37,101 nt of DNA from NCBI RefSeq assembly GCF_003950315.1, contig NZ_NGJT01000019.1, positions 1 to 37,101 on the forward strand. Reading direction: 5' to 3'. Both the position numbers and the translations under genes were made by a program. Shown here one piece after another: positions 13,055 through 20,966 of the stretch (within the stretch, counting starts at the first letter, position 1; every line of letters begins with the position of its first letter). This DNA comes from Vagococcus bubulae. Lineage in GTDB: Bacteria > Bacillota > Bacilli > Lactobacillales > Vagococcaceae. Below the pieces are notes generated by a model that saw only the letters and a program-made list of their open reading frames with translations, made no database searches and was not told the origin of the DNA.

Positions 13055-13145
13055 ACAAAAAATAAGACTGCTAAACTCTGACATATCATTGATACATCAA
13101 GGTTTAAACAGTCTTATATTATAATTGGAATGGAGGCGGCGGGAG
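13048..13145. repeat. Right attachment-site repeat (partner 2), joined to ssrA
   Basis: Second copy of the 98-bp direct repeat at 762-859, 91 of 98 positions identical. Here the 19-bp core continues into an intact tmRNA, so this end restores the gene. The outer 79 bp supply its terminator. Confidence 0.88.
13055..13116 (-). terminator. tmRNA terminator, apparently supplied by the island
   Basis: On the minus strand TAAGACTGTTTAAA pairs with TTTAGCAGTCTTA around a long loop and is followed by TTTTTTG. The near-identical hairpin at 769-830 is presumably the original chromosomal terminator, now 12 kb away. Confidence 0.75.
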
Positions 13146-13494
13146 TCGAACCCGCGTCCAAACACATTGCCACCTAAACATCTACGCTCATAGTTACTCT
13201 ATTTAAATTTCGCTCAAGTCTCTGCCGAGCAACTGGCCGTAACTTTCGCTAGTCTGATGATCTCTTCTAAATTTTACAGACGGAAAAATTTAGCGTATCC
13301 CACTCAATTTGAGACCCTTACTTGAGCACATGGGCGATGCCAAGAGGATCTTTACCCGCTGTTTTTAGGCAGCTAAGGCAAAAGTATTGTTTTCGTTTTT
13401 AGCAGTTATATTTAACTGTAACGTTTTAACGTAGACGTAACCTACGAAGCGCAATTCAAGCTCAAACTATGCCTGTCGAATCCGTAACGCCCCC
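13131..13494 (-). ncRNA. ssrA: tmRNA (transfer-messenger RNA)
   Basis: 364 nt. The 5' end GGGGGCGTTACGGATTCGAC and the 3' end CGACTCCCGCCGCCTCCA form the tRNA-like domain with a GGTTCGA-type T loop and a genome-encoded CCA. The resume segment at 13365-13403 encodes the tag A-K-N-E-N-N-T-F-A-L-A-A followed by TAA. It rescues stalled ribosomes and marks the peptide for ClpXP-type proteases. The tag is one residue away from the enterococcal form, with Thr in place of Ser. The gene is whole although the island sits at its 3' end. Confidence 0.97.
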
Positions 13495-13512
13495 TTATTT
13501 ATTAACTAAATT

Positions 13513-13541
13513 AGTATAACATAACTTACTACTCTTTTCAA
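13513..13541 (-). promoter_or_regulatory. ssrA promoter
   Basis: Minus-strand -35 TTGAAA (13536-13541), 17-bp spacer and -10 TATACT (13513-13518) with an upstream TG (extended -10). The transcript would carry a short 5' extension removed by RNase P. Confidence 0.8.
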
Positions 13542-13605
13542 TTATCCAACAACTAGAATTTAATCACTATATTAGATTGAAAAATATAACATCACATGAC
13601 ATTCA

Positions 13606-13643
13606 AAAAAACAAGCCTTAAAGTCATTCATACTCTAAGGCTT
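13606..13643 (-). terminator. Terminator of the pgm-czrA operon
   Basis: AAGCCTTA/TAAGGCTT (13613-13620 and 13636-13643) form an 8-bp stem; the minus strand continues GTTTTTTTG. Confidence 0.85.
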
Positions 13644-13649
13644 ATCATG

Positions 13650-13952
13650 TTAATCATGATTAATATGACTCATATGATCAAATGTTTGCGATAAAATACT
13701 TTTCACATGTTTATCGTCCAAACAATACACCACACTCTTTCCCTCTTTACGAGATTTTACTAAATGATTCTCTCGCAATAACTTTAGTTGATGAGAAACA
13801 GCAGATTGTTCCATATTCAAAAATTCAGTGATACTGCTGACATTCATTTCTTTCTCGGACAAGGCCACAAGAATTTTCAGCCGAGTTGGGTCTCCGATTG
13901 TTTTAAAAAAACGACTTGTTTGTTGAATCGTTTGAGAATTTAGCTCTTTCAA
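13650..13952 (-). CDS. ArsR/SmtB-family zinc/cobalt-sensing repressor, CzrA type
   Basis: 100 residues. The winged helix spans residues 12-75: FFKTIGDPTRLKILVAL, then MEQSAVSHQLKLLRENHLV as recognition helix. The last helix carries D80-x-H82 and H93-x-x-H96, the alpha-5 metal site of CzrA and SmtB proteins that bind Zn or Co and then leave DNA. The alpha-3 Cys pair of ArsR/CadC proteins is absent. ATG lies 15 bp after pgm and shares its operon. Usual partners, a P-type ATPase or cation efflux pump, are not in view, so its target must lie elsewhere. Confidence 0.85.
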   Translation of the reverse strand: MKELNSQTIQQTSRFFKTIGDPTRLKILVALSEKEMNVSSITEFLNMEQSAVSHQLKLLRENHLVKSRKEGKSVVYCLDDKHVKSILSQTFDHMSHINHD

Positions 13953-13967
13953 TTAGACATCTCCCCT

Positions 13968-15689
13968 CTAATTATTGTATTTAGCTAATACATCACCAAA
14001 TCGTTCTATTTTATTATCAACAGCTTCTTTTGTTTCAGCAACTGCTCCAATATAAAATTTAATTTTTGGTTCCGTTCCAGAAGGTCTAATCGCAATCCAG
14101 CTACCATCTTCTAAAAAGAATTTTAAAACATTAGCATTTGGTAAATCTAGTGTTTCTATTGTACCATTTGAAAGCATTCTTTTACCAACAGAATAATCTT
14201 CAGTGTAATTAACCTTTACTTCACCAAATGTTGTTGGTAAATCAGCTCTTATATCTTGCATTAAACGAGAAATCTCTTGCAAACCTTCCATACCAGACTT
14301 GGTCACAGATATTGTTTTTTCTTCAAAATAACCAAACTCTTTATAAAGGTCTAATAATGCATCGTATAACGTTTGATTTTTTTCCATATAATATGTCGCC
14401 ATCTCTGCTAATAAAACCAAGGCTTGAATAGCATCTTTATCACGAACAAATGGTTTGACTAAATAACCATAACTTTCTTCAAAACCAAACAGAAATTCAT
14501 TTGATTGTGTTCTTTGGGCTTCTTTAATTTGTTCTGCAATAAATTTAAATCCAGTCAAAACATTTTTCATTTCAACGTCATATTTTTCACAAATACGTGT
14601 TGGTAATTCACTCGAAACAATTGATTTCAAGACTAGACCGTTCTTAGGTAATTCTTGTTTCTCACTTTTTTTGGTTAAGATATAATGAACCATTAAACTT
14701 GCTAGTTGATTTCCGGTCAACACACGATATTCGCCATTTGGTAATTTGACTGCCGCTCCCAATCGATCCGCATCTGGATCAGTGGCCACTAATAAATCAG
14801 CTGATAGTTTCTCACCCAAGCGAATGGCATATTCAAAAGCAGACAATTCTTCTGGGTTAGGTGATTTTACAGTGGTAAAGTTTGGATCTGCAATGGCTTG
14901 CTCTTCTACTAATGATACATTTGTAAAGCCAATTTGTGATAATGCACGCTCACCTAACATTTTTCCTGTTCCATGAAGCGGAGTAAAGACCATATTTAAT
15001 TTTGAACCACTTCTTTTAATTAATTCATCGTCAATGGTAACCGTTAATATGTCTTTTAAATAACTATCGTCTACTTCTTTACCAATTATAGTGATAAAAG
15101 CCTCTGACTGGCTATCATCAATGATTTCTATTTCAAGTGGATTTTCCACACTACGAACAAATTCAGTCACTTTATCTGCGTCTTGTGGTGGCATTTGGGC
15201 ACCATCTTCACCATATACTTTAAAGCCATTGTAATTTGCAGGGTTATGACTAGCAGTAATCATAATTCCAGCAATACAACCAAAATGACGCACAGCAAAT
15301 GATAACTCAGGCGTCGGTCTTAAACTATCAAAAACATAAGATTTAATGCCATGACTAGCTAAGGTCTTAGCGGATTCCATCGCAAATTCAGGAGATTGAT
15401 GTCTTGAATCATATGCAATAGCCACTCCTCTTTTTTTTGCTTCTTCACCTAATGTGCTGATAAATAAAGCTAAACCGTTTGCTGCTTGTCGAACAGTATA
15501 AATATTCATACGATTAATACCAGCTCCTAATATTCCTCTCATACCAGCAGTACCAAACTCTAAAGGAGCATAAAATGCATCTTGTAATTCGTTTTCATTT
15601 TTCTCTATTTGATTTAAATTATCTTTTAAAGTTGTTTCTAACTCATTAAATTGTTTCCATGTCGAATATGTTTCTTTCCAATCCATCAT
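13968..15689 (-). CDS. pgcA: Alpha-phosphoglucomutase / phosphomannomutase
   Basis: 573 residues, full length for the Firmicute PgcA/Pgm type. It shows the four signature loops: the phosphoserine loop TASHNP (S147 is the phosphorylated residue), the Mg loop DPDADRLG, the sugar-binding loop GFEESYG and the phosphate-binding loop RPSGTEPK. It interconverts glucose-6-phosphate and glucose-1-phosphate in the cytoplasm, feeding UDP-glucose, glycolipid and wall polymer synthesis. The start is one of two adjacent ATG codons behind GAGGTG. It has an extended -10 promoter upstream and is followed by the CzrA-type gene. Confidence 0.93.
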   Translation of the reverse strand: MMDWKETYSTWKQFNELETTLKDNLNQIEKNENELQDAFYAPLEFGTAGMRGILGAGINRMNIYTVRQAANGLALFISTLGEEAKKRGVAIAYDSRHQSPEFAMESAKTLASHGIKSYVFDSLRPTPELSFAVRHFGCIAGIMITASHNPANYNGFKVYGEDGAQMPPQDADKVTEFVRSVENPLEIEIIDDSQSEAFITIIGKEVDDSYLKDILTVTIDDELIKRSGSKLNMVFTPLHGTGKMLGERALSQIGFTNVSLVEEQAIADPNFTTVKSPNPEELSAFEYAIRLGEKLSADLLVATDPDADRLGAAVKLPNGEYRVLTGNQLASLMVHYILTKKSEKQELPKNGLVLKSIVSSELPTRICEKYDVEMKNVLTGFKFIAEQIKEAQRTQSNEFLFGFEESYGYLVKPFVRDKDAIQALVLLAEMATYYMEKNQTLYDALLDLYKEFGYFEEKTISVTKSGMEGLQEISRLMQDIRADLPTTFGEVKVNYTEDYSVGKRMLSNGTIETLDLPNANVLKFFLEDGSWIAIRPSGTEPKIKFYIGAVAETKEAVDNKIERFGDVLAKYNN

Positions 15690-15717
15690 GTCACCTCATC
15701 TTATTTTTGTATTCTTT

Positions 15718-15726
15718 ATTATAGCA
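15718..15726 (-). promoter_or_regulatory. Extended -10 promoter of pgm
   Basis: TGC-TATAAT on the minus strand, about 30 bp before the pgm start. A -35 match is poor, as is common with extended -10 promoters. Confidence 0.6.
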
Positions 15727-15803
15727 TTACACACTCGATTTTACTAAAAAATAAAAATGTGAAACATTCGACATATCTCACCACTTTTTTCTTTCATCTA
15801 GGA

Positions 15804-15857
15804 TAATAAAAAAAGAGCTACTTTCTATGATTCAATCCCATCATAAAAAGTGAGCTT
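15804..15857 (-). terminator. Terminator after the DUF218 gene
   Basis: AGCTCACTTT/AAAG-TAGCT on the minus strand form an 9-bp stem with one bulge and a loop of about 24 nt, followed by CTTTTTTTATT. Confidence 0.75.
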
Positions 15858-15867
15858 ATTTAAAGTA

Positions 15868-16935
15868 CTATTTCGCTACAAAGTACATAATAAATTGTAA
15901 TAAAGAAACAATGAAGAAAAATCCTATAAAAAGTAGATGTTTTCGTTTGGTCATCACTAAATACCCAACATATTCACGAATAAAGGCAGTAGGTAAATAA
16001 TACATTTTGGTTTTAGACCCAACACCTCTTGCATGTATACCCAAACGTGTTGCTATTTTTCCCGCACGTAACAGGTGGTAATTATTTGTTGCAATCACAA
16101 CCTGTTTATCTTTAAAATCACTAATGCCATCTCTTACCCCAGCCAGTTTTTCAGAAAACTGAATATTTTCTTCTGTATTGGTTGACTGTTCTTCTAAATA
16201 AACTGTTTTTATGATAACTGGTAAGGAATCTAAGTAATGTTTCATTGCTTGTGCTTCTGATATTTTCTCATCTGGTCCTTTACCACCAGATAGAATAATC
16301 GTTGGTTCGTGCCCATATTTTCTTTTTTGTCTGACATAAAGAGCCACACCACGATCGATTCGACTAGCTAATAACGGTGTCACACGTTCACCATCTATTA
16401 ACCCTGCTCCTAAAATAATGATGTAATCCACTTTTTTTGTAATAGGAAAATGATTATATAAAATAGCTGTTGTCCCATACATAATAAATAAAAAAATGAG
16501 ATAAAATAGCGTTGCGGTTGAAAAACCTAATAAAGTCGTTAGAAAAATATTACGCGAATAAAATGTCACAAGTAACATCAAAGCCTGAACACCCAATAAG
16601 CCTAAAGCCACGATCAAAGGAACCAAATTACTAAAAGATCGCCCTTCTCTTTTTAAGAGAACTTTCTCATTCCAAAACAATCCAACAATACTAGCACTTA
16701 ACCCCAACACACTCAAAAATAAAATAACTAATATAACCGGAACTAAAAAAATAAGTGCCAAACTTTGATTGGCTTTTTCTAATAATAAAATCAACAAAGT
16801 ATACAATACACCTGAAGAAATTAGAAAGAAAAAACCATTCCATAAACTTGTTGGTCTAAAATAATTCCAATATAAAAAGCAAACTATTGGAACCCCAACA
16901 AAAATGATATAAAAAAATGCCGTCATACTCAACAA
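15868..16935 (-). CDS. DUF218 (YdcF/SanA/ElyC-like) membrane protein
   Basis: About 355 residues. The N-terminal 170 residues form several membrane helices. The DUF218 domain then begins with VDYIIILGAGLIDGERVTP and contains ILSGGKGPDEKISEAQAMK, LEEQSTNTEENI and VIATNNYHLLRA. A last membrane helix closes the protein. This family is linked to cell-envelope maturation, but its chemistry is unsettled. The frame opens with TTG at 16956, but an AAAGGAG site lies inside it, eight bases before TTG at 16935, which I prefer; ATG at 16926 is the alternative. It follows the ECF transporter genes by 33 bp and may share their transcript. Confidence 0.82.
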   Translation of the reverse strand: MLSMTAFFYIIFVGVPIVCFLYWNYFRPTSLWNGFFFLISSGVLYTLLILLLEKANQSLALIFLVPVILVILFLSVLGLSASIVGLFWNEKVLLKREGRSFSNLVPLIVALGLLGVQALMLLVTFYSRNIFLTTLLGFSTATLFYLIFLFIMYGTTAILYNHFPITKKVDYIIILGAGLIDGERVTPLLASRIDRGVALYVRQKRKYGHEPTIILSGGKGPDEKISEAQAMKHYLDSLPVIIKTVYLEEQSTNTEENIQFSEKLAGVRDGISDFKDKQVVIATNNYHLLRAGKIATRLGIHARGVGSKTKMYYLPTAFIREYVGYLVMTKRKHLLFIGFFFIVSLLQFIMYFVAK

Positions 16936-16968
16936 GATAAACACTCCTTTCCACAATTAGTTTGTAGA

Positions 16969-18375
16969 TTAACTCACTATTTTACCTTCTTGCATTCGTA
17001 AAATCTGTGACGTTGTTTTTGCTAAAAATTCATTGTCATGGCTGATAACCAATACAAACAAACCATATGATTGGACTTTTCGTAGTAATCGGCTCACAGC
17101 GACCATATGACGATAGTCTAAGCCACTTGTTGGCTCATCTAGTATAATCCAATCTTTACCAGATAAGATGGCGCTCGCTATGGCTACACGCTGTTTTTCA
17201 CCGCCAGAGAGATTTTGTGGATGTGATTGTAATAAATGAACTAAATTTAACTCCTCAACCACTTCATCAAATAGCTCTTTTCGTTTTGATTGCACTAATA
17301 ACTCTTTTTCTACTGTTTCAAAAAATAATTGCAAATTAACATCTTGCATCACAAGAAAACTCCGATTAAGACGTTCTTTAGCAGATAAAGGTGTTCCGTT
17401 GAGTAAAAACACGGACTTCTTATCATGATCAGATAACAATCCTGTCAACAATTGAACAAAAGTTGTTTTTCCAGAACCATTTTCACCAATTAATCCAATA
17501 ACTTTTGACGTATCAATAAATAATTCATTTATATGAAGGATAGTCTTTGATTGCTTGTAATGAAAATTCAGATGCTCTATATGAAGTTCAGAAGAATGAT
17601 TTTCTTCTTTAACACTATCTTTCTTTAACCATAATTCAGTCGGTTCATTTAGTGTACGTAATCCCATTTCTTTTTGAATAGTTGGAAACAGTGAGTGAAA
17701 GTCAGCTGAAGGTAAATTATAGCAAATCTCACCTTGCTTTAGCACAATGTAGCGATCGGCTAGTTGTGTTAAATAAAACAAACGATGTTCAGCAATCACC
17801 AACGTACAGCCTTGTTCTTTCAATAATGATAGATAGGAAGAAATTTGTTTGATTGTTTGGTAGTCAAGATTACTAGAAGGTTCATCAAATAAAAACAAAC
17901 GATGGGGCAACATACAAGCAGATGCAAAAGCAATTCGTTGCTTTTGACCACCTGATAGTTCGGTTACTTTTTTCCCCATTAACTCATCTAAGTCAAATAT
18001 TTCAACCACTTCTGCCATACGTTCTTTAATATTATCTGGAGAAATGCCATAATTTTCCATTGAAAAAGCCAATTCACTAAAAACAGAGGTTGTAAAAAAT
18101 TGTGTTTTAGGATTTTGAAACACTACCCCTATATCTTTTACATATTGATTAAAATCTAGTGGAGGTAAACTCGTTTCTAATACAGTCGCATCTCCCACTA
18201 CTTCACCTTCGTACAATTCAGGAATTAAACCATTTAATAAACTAATAAGCGAGCTTTTCCCACTGCCACTTTCTCCAGTTAACACAACTACTTCACCAGT
18301 ATTGATTGATAACTGAATATCTTTTAACACAGTTTTATCATCTCTTAAGAGGTTAACATGATCAAATTGAATCAT
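16969..18375 (-). CDS. ECF transporter ATPase, two fused ABC domains
   Basis: 468 residues made of two nucleotide-binding domains. First: Walker A GESGSGKSS, signature LSGGQKQR, Walker B LFLFDEPSSNLD. Second: GENGSGKTT, LSGGEKQR and WIILDEPTSGLD. Both look catalytically complete. The fused form replaces the usual separate EcfA and EcfA' pair, as in YkoD-like dedicated (group I) ECF systems. It powers uptake through the T and S proteins encoded just upstream. ATG behind GGGAGGTG overlaps the T-gene stop as ATGA. Confidence 0.9.
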   Translation of the reverse strand: MIQFDHVNLLRDDKTVLKDIQLSINTGEVVVLTGESGSGKSSLISLLNGLIPELYEGEVVGDATVLETSLPPLDFNQYVKDIGVVFQNPKTQFFTTSVFSELAFSMENYGISPDNIKERMAEVVEIFDLDELMGKKVTELSGGQKQRIAFASACMLPHRLFLFDEPSSNLDYQTIKQISSYLSLLKEQGCTLVIAEHRLFYLTQLADRYIVLKQGEICYNLPSADFHSLFPTIQKEMGLRTLNEPTELWLKKDSVKEENHSSELHIEHLNFHYKQSKTILHINELFIDTSKVIGLIGENGSGKTTFVQLLTGLLSDHDKKSVFLLNGTPLSAKERLNRSFLVMQDVNLQLFFETVEKELLVQSKRKELFDEVVEELNLVHLLQSHPQNLSGGEKQRVAIASAILSGKDWIILDEPTSGLDYRHMVAVSRLLRKVQSYGLFVLVISHDNEFLAKTTSQILRMQEGKIVS

Positions 18376-19076
18376 AATATAACACCTCCCTCAATTAATA
18401 ACAATACCAATAAACTTACTAGTAGTAAATAGTCTTGAACCTTTAATTTAATCGATATAACACTTGTATGCTGACCTTCATAGCCTAAACCACGTACCAG
18501 TGCAGCAGCAGATAATTCTTGAGCAGTATAGTCCACTTGCTTTAAAATAGGCACTAAAAAATATTCCAATGTTTGAATTGGGTGGTTAACAACTTGCGAA
18601 AAAGAGAGATAAATCCCTCTAAACTTCATTGCTTGTCTAATGGATTTGAAATCATGTCGCAATGTTGGGAAAAAACGGCAAATGACAATAAATGGAATGA
18701 TGAAAAAATTTGGTAGATGCCATTTTTTCATCGCTGCTACCCATTCACCAACAGAAGTATTTTGTGTTGCAAACATTCCAGCAGCAACAGGTGGCAATAA
18801 ATTTTTATACACAACCAAAATAAATGAGATTATAGCGGATAAAATCCCTGTAATCTCATGAAATAACGTTGCTGTCAAAAAAACTAACGCAATATAACTT
18901 ACAAATACTGCCATCGCTTTTTTTAACGAACCACTCAGGCACAATAAACAGGTCATAAAGACCATAAAGATAAATTCAATGGATGGATTGGCTCGTGAAA
19001 TTAATATTAAACTGGCAAAAATAACAGTGACTAATTTACTTCTTGGATCAAACATAATATATCTATTATTTTTCAA
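18372..19076 (-). CDS. ECF transporter transmembrane (T) component
   Basis: About 234 residues with five to six membrane helices and the CbiQ/EcfT signature late in the protein: the coupling-helix motif AAALVRGLGYEG, whose Ala-Arg-Gly core contacts the ATPase. Near the start, MFDPRSKLVTVI is the typical N-terminal motif. The start is uncertain: TTG at 19076 has AAGGTGG seven bases upstream, TTG at 19082 is too close to it, and ATG at 19055 would trim the conserved N-terminus. It is the middle gene of the S-T-A operon. Confidence 0.88.
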   Translation of the reverse strand: MKNNRYIMFDPRSKLVTVIFASLILISRANPSIEFIFMVFMTCLLCLSGSLKKAMAVFVSYIALVFLTATLFHEITGILSAIISFILVVYKNLLPPVAAGMFATQNTSVGEWVAAMKKWHLPNFFIIPFIVICRFFPTLRHDFKSIRQAMKFRGIYLSFSQVVNHPIQTLEYFLVPILKQVDYTAQELSAAALVRGLGYEGQHTSVISIKLKVQDYLLLVSLLVLLLIEGGVIL

Positions 19077-19099
19077 AACCAACCCACCTTCAAATTTAT

Positions 19100-19678
19100 T
19101 TATTTTGCAAAATGTTTATTATAAATGATTTGACCTATTTTAAGTCCTACAAGACTTGTAATGACAACTAATATCATTGATACAAAGAAACTTGCAGTAC
19201 TAACTCCTTCAAAGACACTATTAACATAAGTCATATCTTTTCCTTTGGCTAACAAAGAGTCCGTATAAGCATCTCTCATAAACCAAAGCGGTAAAATAGG
19301 ACCTGTTAACCCAAAACTAAAAATAGTGTAACTCAACATCATTTTAGGTTTATCGGCTATCTTTGTTTTAGTTTGCACAAAGTCAGCTAGCAAAGGAAAC
19401 AGAAAACTTGGTAAAAACGCTAATGGGAAATACCCAAACGCAAAAAAGAACACTGCCATAACAGAACCTACAATGGTAATAGCACCAAATTTTGGAATTT
19501 TATTTGCCACAATCATATAAATTGTTCCAGAAATAAGTGCTGACATACTTGGAACAAGTAAACTATGAAAAACTGGAACAGTAAAACGCATTAACATTGT
19601 GGCAATAAATACTGTAAAAAAATAGACTGTCGCATACACGCCTATTGAAATCAAATCTTGAACCTTTAACTTTTTCAT
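19100..19678 (-). CDS. ECF transporter substrate-binding (S) component, MptS/Trep_Strep family
   Basis: 192 residues, six predicted membrane helices, starting MKKLKVQDLISIGVYATVYF. The overall pattern, including the FGYFPLAFLPSFLFPLLADF segment, fits the Trep_Strep (TIGR02185) S components encoded beside their own T and A genes. The substrate of this family is not established, and no riboswitch class was recognisable upstream. ATG at 19678 lies ten bases after GAGGAG; an upstream in-frame TTG would include that site. First gene of the operon, behind an extended -10. Confidence 0.85.
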   Translation of the reverse strand: MKKLKVQDLISIGVYATVYFFTVFIATMLMRFTVPVFHSLLVPSMSALISGTIYMIVANKIPKFGAITIVGSVMAVFFFAFGYFPLAFLPSFLFPLLADFVQTKTKIADKPKMMLSYTIFSFGLTGPILPLWFMRDAYTDSLLAKGKDMTYVNSVFEGVSTASFFVSMILVVITSLVGLKIGQIIYNKHFAK

Positions 19679-19714
19679 AACATAAAAACTCCTCAAAAAT
19701 TTTTTAACCTAGTC

Positions 19715-19723
19715 ATTATAACA
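19715..19723 (-). promoter_or_regulatory. Extended -10 promoter of the ECF operon
   Basis: TGT-TATAAT on the minus strand, about 35 bp before the S-component start. The leader is therefore short, which argues against a riboswitch. Confidence 0.65.
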
Positions 19724-19877
19724 TAGTTAAATTTGAGAGACATTTTTTTCACAAAAAAATTTCAATGTTTTTTTATTAATTTTACTAATATCAGTTGTTA
19801 TTAGGTACACGATATGTCTTTTTACACCGTGTGTCTTTTTCTTTTTTATTTTAGAAAGCTTCTCTAATGACATACAA
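19724..19877. other. AT-rich intergenic stretch with an imperfect hairpin
   Basis: No gene seen. Around 19805-19832, TACACG and CGTGTG form an imperfect hairpin followed on the plus strand by TCTTTTTCTTTTTT, terminator-like although no plus-strand gene precedes it. Confidence 0.4.
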
Positions 19878-19913
19878 AAAAGGAACAAAATCCAGATTGA
19901 CTTTGTTCCTTTT
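19878..19913 (-). terminator. Terminator after the DUF948-YtxH operon
   Basis: AAAAGGAACAAA/TTTGTTCCTTTT form a perfect 12-bp stem; the minus strand ends in a T run (CCTTTTTTG). Confidence 0.88.
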
Positions 19914-19951
19914 AGTTTAAACCAAAGACTTATAGGTCTGTCTCTTTTATA

Positions 19952-20392
19952 TTATTTTTGGATGTCTTCAATCGCATCTGTTACATCATCTGAAATGTCA
20001 TCAGTGCTTAACACAATATCATCTTCAACAATAGGTTTAACTGCTGATTTTAATTTTTCAGAATTAGCTTGAAAATCTTGACTAATCGTTTGTGTTTTAT
20101 CTTTAAGATTATCAAGTAAATCTGAAGAATTGTCTTTCACTTGTGAAAGTTGTTCTCCTATCCAAGGGTATTCAGCTGTTTTTTCTTTTGCTAACTCTCC
20201 TAATTCAGCCCCTTTTTCTTGAGCTAAATCAACCAATTCACTTGCTTTACCATCAGACAAATCATCTAATTGTTCTATTAAATCTTTTCTCAGTTTTTTT
20301 CCACTAGTTGGTGCTAATAAAAGTGCTGCCGCTGCCGCTGCTGCCCCACCAATAAGCGCTCCTGCTAAAAACCCACTTGATTTTTTTGACAT
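19952..20392 (-). CDS. YtxH-domain protein
   Basis: 146 residues. Residues 6-30 are a glycine/alanine-rich membrane segment (GFLAGALIGGAAAAAAALLL followed by APTSGKKLRKDL), the YtxH signature. The rest is a long amphipathic, coiled-coil-like region. YtxH proteins accompany general-stress genes in Bacillus; the molecular role is unknown. ATG behind AGGAGG. Second gene of a two-gene operon with the DUF948 protein. Confidence 0.88.
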   Translation of the reverse strand: MSKKSSGFLAGALIGGAAAAAAALLLAPTSGKKLRKDLIEQLDDLSDGKASELVDLAQEKGAELGELAKEKTAEYPWIGEQLSQVKDNSSDLLDNLKDKTQTISQDFQANSEKLKSAVKPIVEDDIVLSTDDISDDVTDAIEDIQK

Positions 20393-20416
20393 ACGAGTTC
20401 CTCCTAATAAGTTACT

Positions 20417-20845
20417 TTATTTATTTTTCTTAAACAAACGAGAAGCTGTTTGTGCTGTTTTACCAACAACTGTTGCTGTAGCAACTGTTTTACTTGCTTC
20501 TCCAACTTTTGTTAACATGGCTTTACTTGAATCATTCAACTCTGATACACTTTCGCTTAAATCAGCAACAGCTTGAAATAATGGGTCAATAGTTTCAACT
20601 TTTTGCGTCACATCAGATAGTAAATCATTTCCAATGACTAATAAATCTTCACTTTGTTTTAATAGTATATCAACATCTTGTGTTAAAACTGTGACCGTTT
20701 TATCTGTTTGGTCTAAAATACCGTTGACTTTTTCCATTGACTTCGTTATATTTTTGTTTAATTGTAATAAAAAAATTACAAGTACTACAACTAATACTGC
20801 AAACGCTACAGCAGCAATTATTGCAGCAACTTCTGTCCCTGTCAT
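20417..20845 (-). CDS. DUF948-family membrane-anchored protein
   Basis: 142 residues: one N-terminal membrane helix (residues 5-30), then a long coiled-coil region (NKNITKSMEKVNGILDQTDK) as in DUF948 proteins, which pair with YtxH proteins across Firmicutes. ATG at 20845 lies nine bases from GGAG; ATG at 20854 touches that site and is rejected. The promoter at 20885-20913 overlaps the divergent mscS promoter region. Confidence 0.87.
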   Translation of the reverse strand: MTGTEVAAIIAAVAFAVLVVVLVIFLLQLNKNITKSMEKVNGILDQTDKTVTVLTQDVDILLKQSEDLLVIGNDLLSDVTQKVETIDPLFQAVADLSESVSELNDSSKAMLTKVGEASKTVATATVVGKTAQTASRLFKKNK

Positions 20846-20884
20846 ATAAAACATCTCCTACCTTTCCTGTAAATTACTATCATT

Positions 20885-20931
20885 AGAATACCATTATCCA
20901 CTTGATTTAACAACAATTTATACATTATTAT
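20885..20931. promoter_or_regulatory. Back-to-back promoters with abutting -35 boxes
   Basis: Minus strand: TTGTTA (20908-20913), 17 bp, TATTCT (20885-20890) with extended TG for the DUF948 operon. Plus strand: TTGATT (20902-20907), 18 bp, TATTAT (20926-20931) for the MscS gene. The -35 boxes touch, so the polymerases should compete. Confidence 0.65.
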
Positions 20932-20966
20932 GGTAGGTAACAGCTAACAAGAAAGGAGCATGACTT

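Larger units (their letters stand above)
841..13126. mobile_element. Phage-inducible chromosomal island (PICI-like satellite) integrated in ssrA
   Basis: The element is bounded by duplicated tmRNA 3' ends and is about 12.3 kb, the usual PICI size. Gene order matches Gram-positive PICIs: integrase and CI-like repressor on one strand, then divergently a Cro-like gene, an AlpA/excisionase-like gene, small genes, a replisome organizer, a DnaC-type loader, a small terminase and cargo. Large terminase, portal, capsid, tail, holin and lysin genes are absent, so it could not make particles alone and would need a helper phage. Boundaries assume crossover in the 19-bp identical core; if crossover lies elsewhere in the 98-bp repeat, the ends shift by up to about 80 bp. 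Calling it a PICI instead of a decayed prophage is inference from gene content. Confidence 0.85.

Noticed and set aside
841-13126. Complete prophage
   Set aside because: No portal, capsid, tail, large terminase, holin or lysin genes within the att repeats, and the size is that of a satellite.
19679-19877. Riboswitch upstream of the ECF operon
   Set aside because: The promoter lies only about 35 bp before the start codon, leaving no room, and no known motif was seen.
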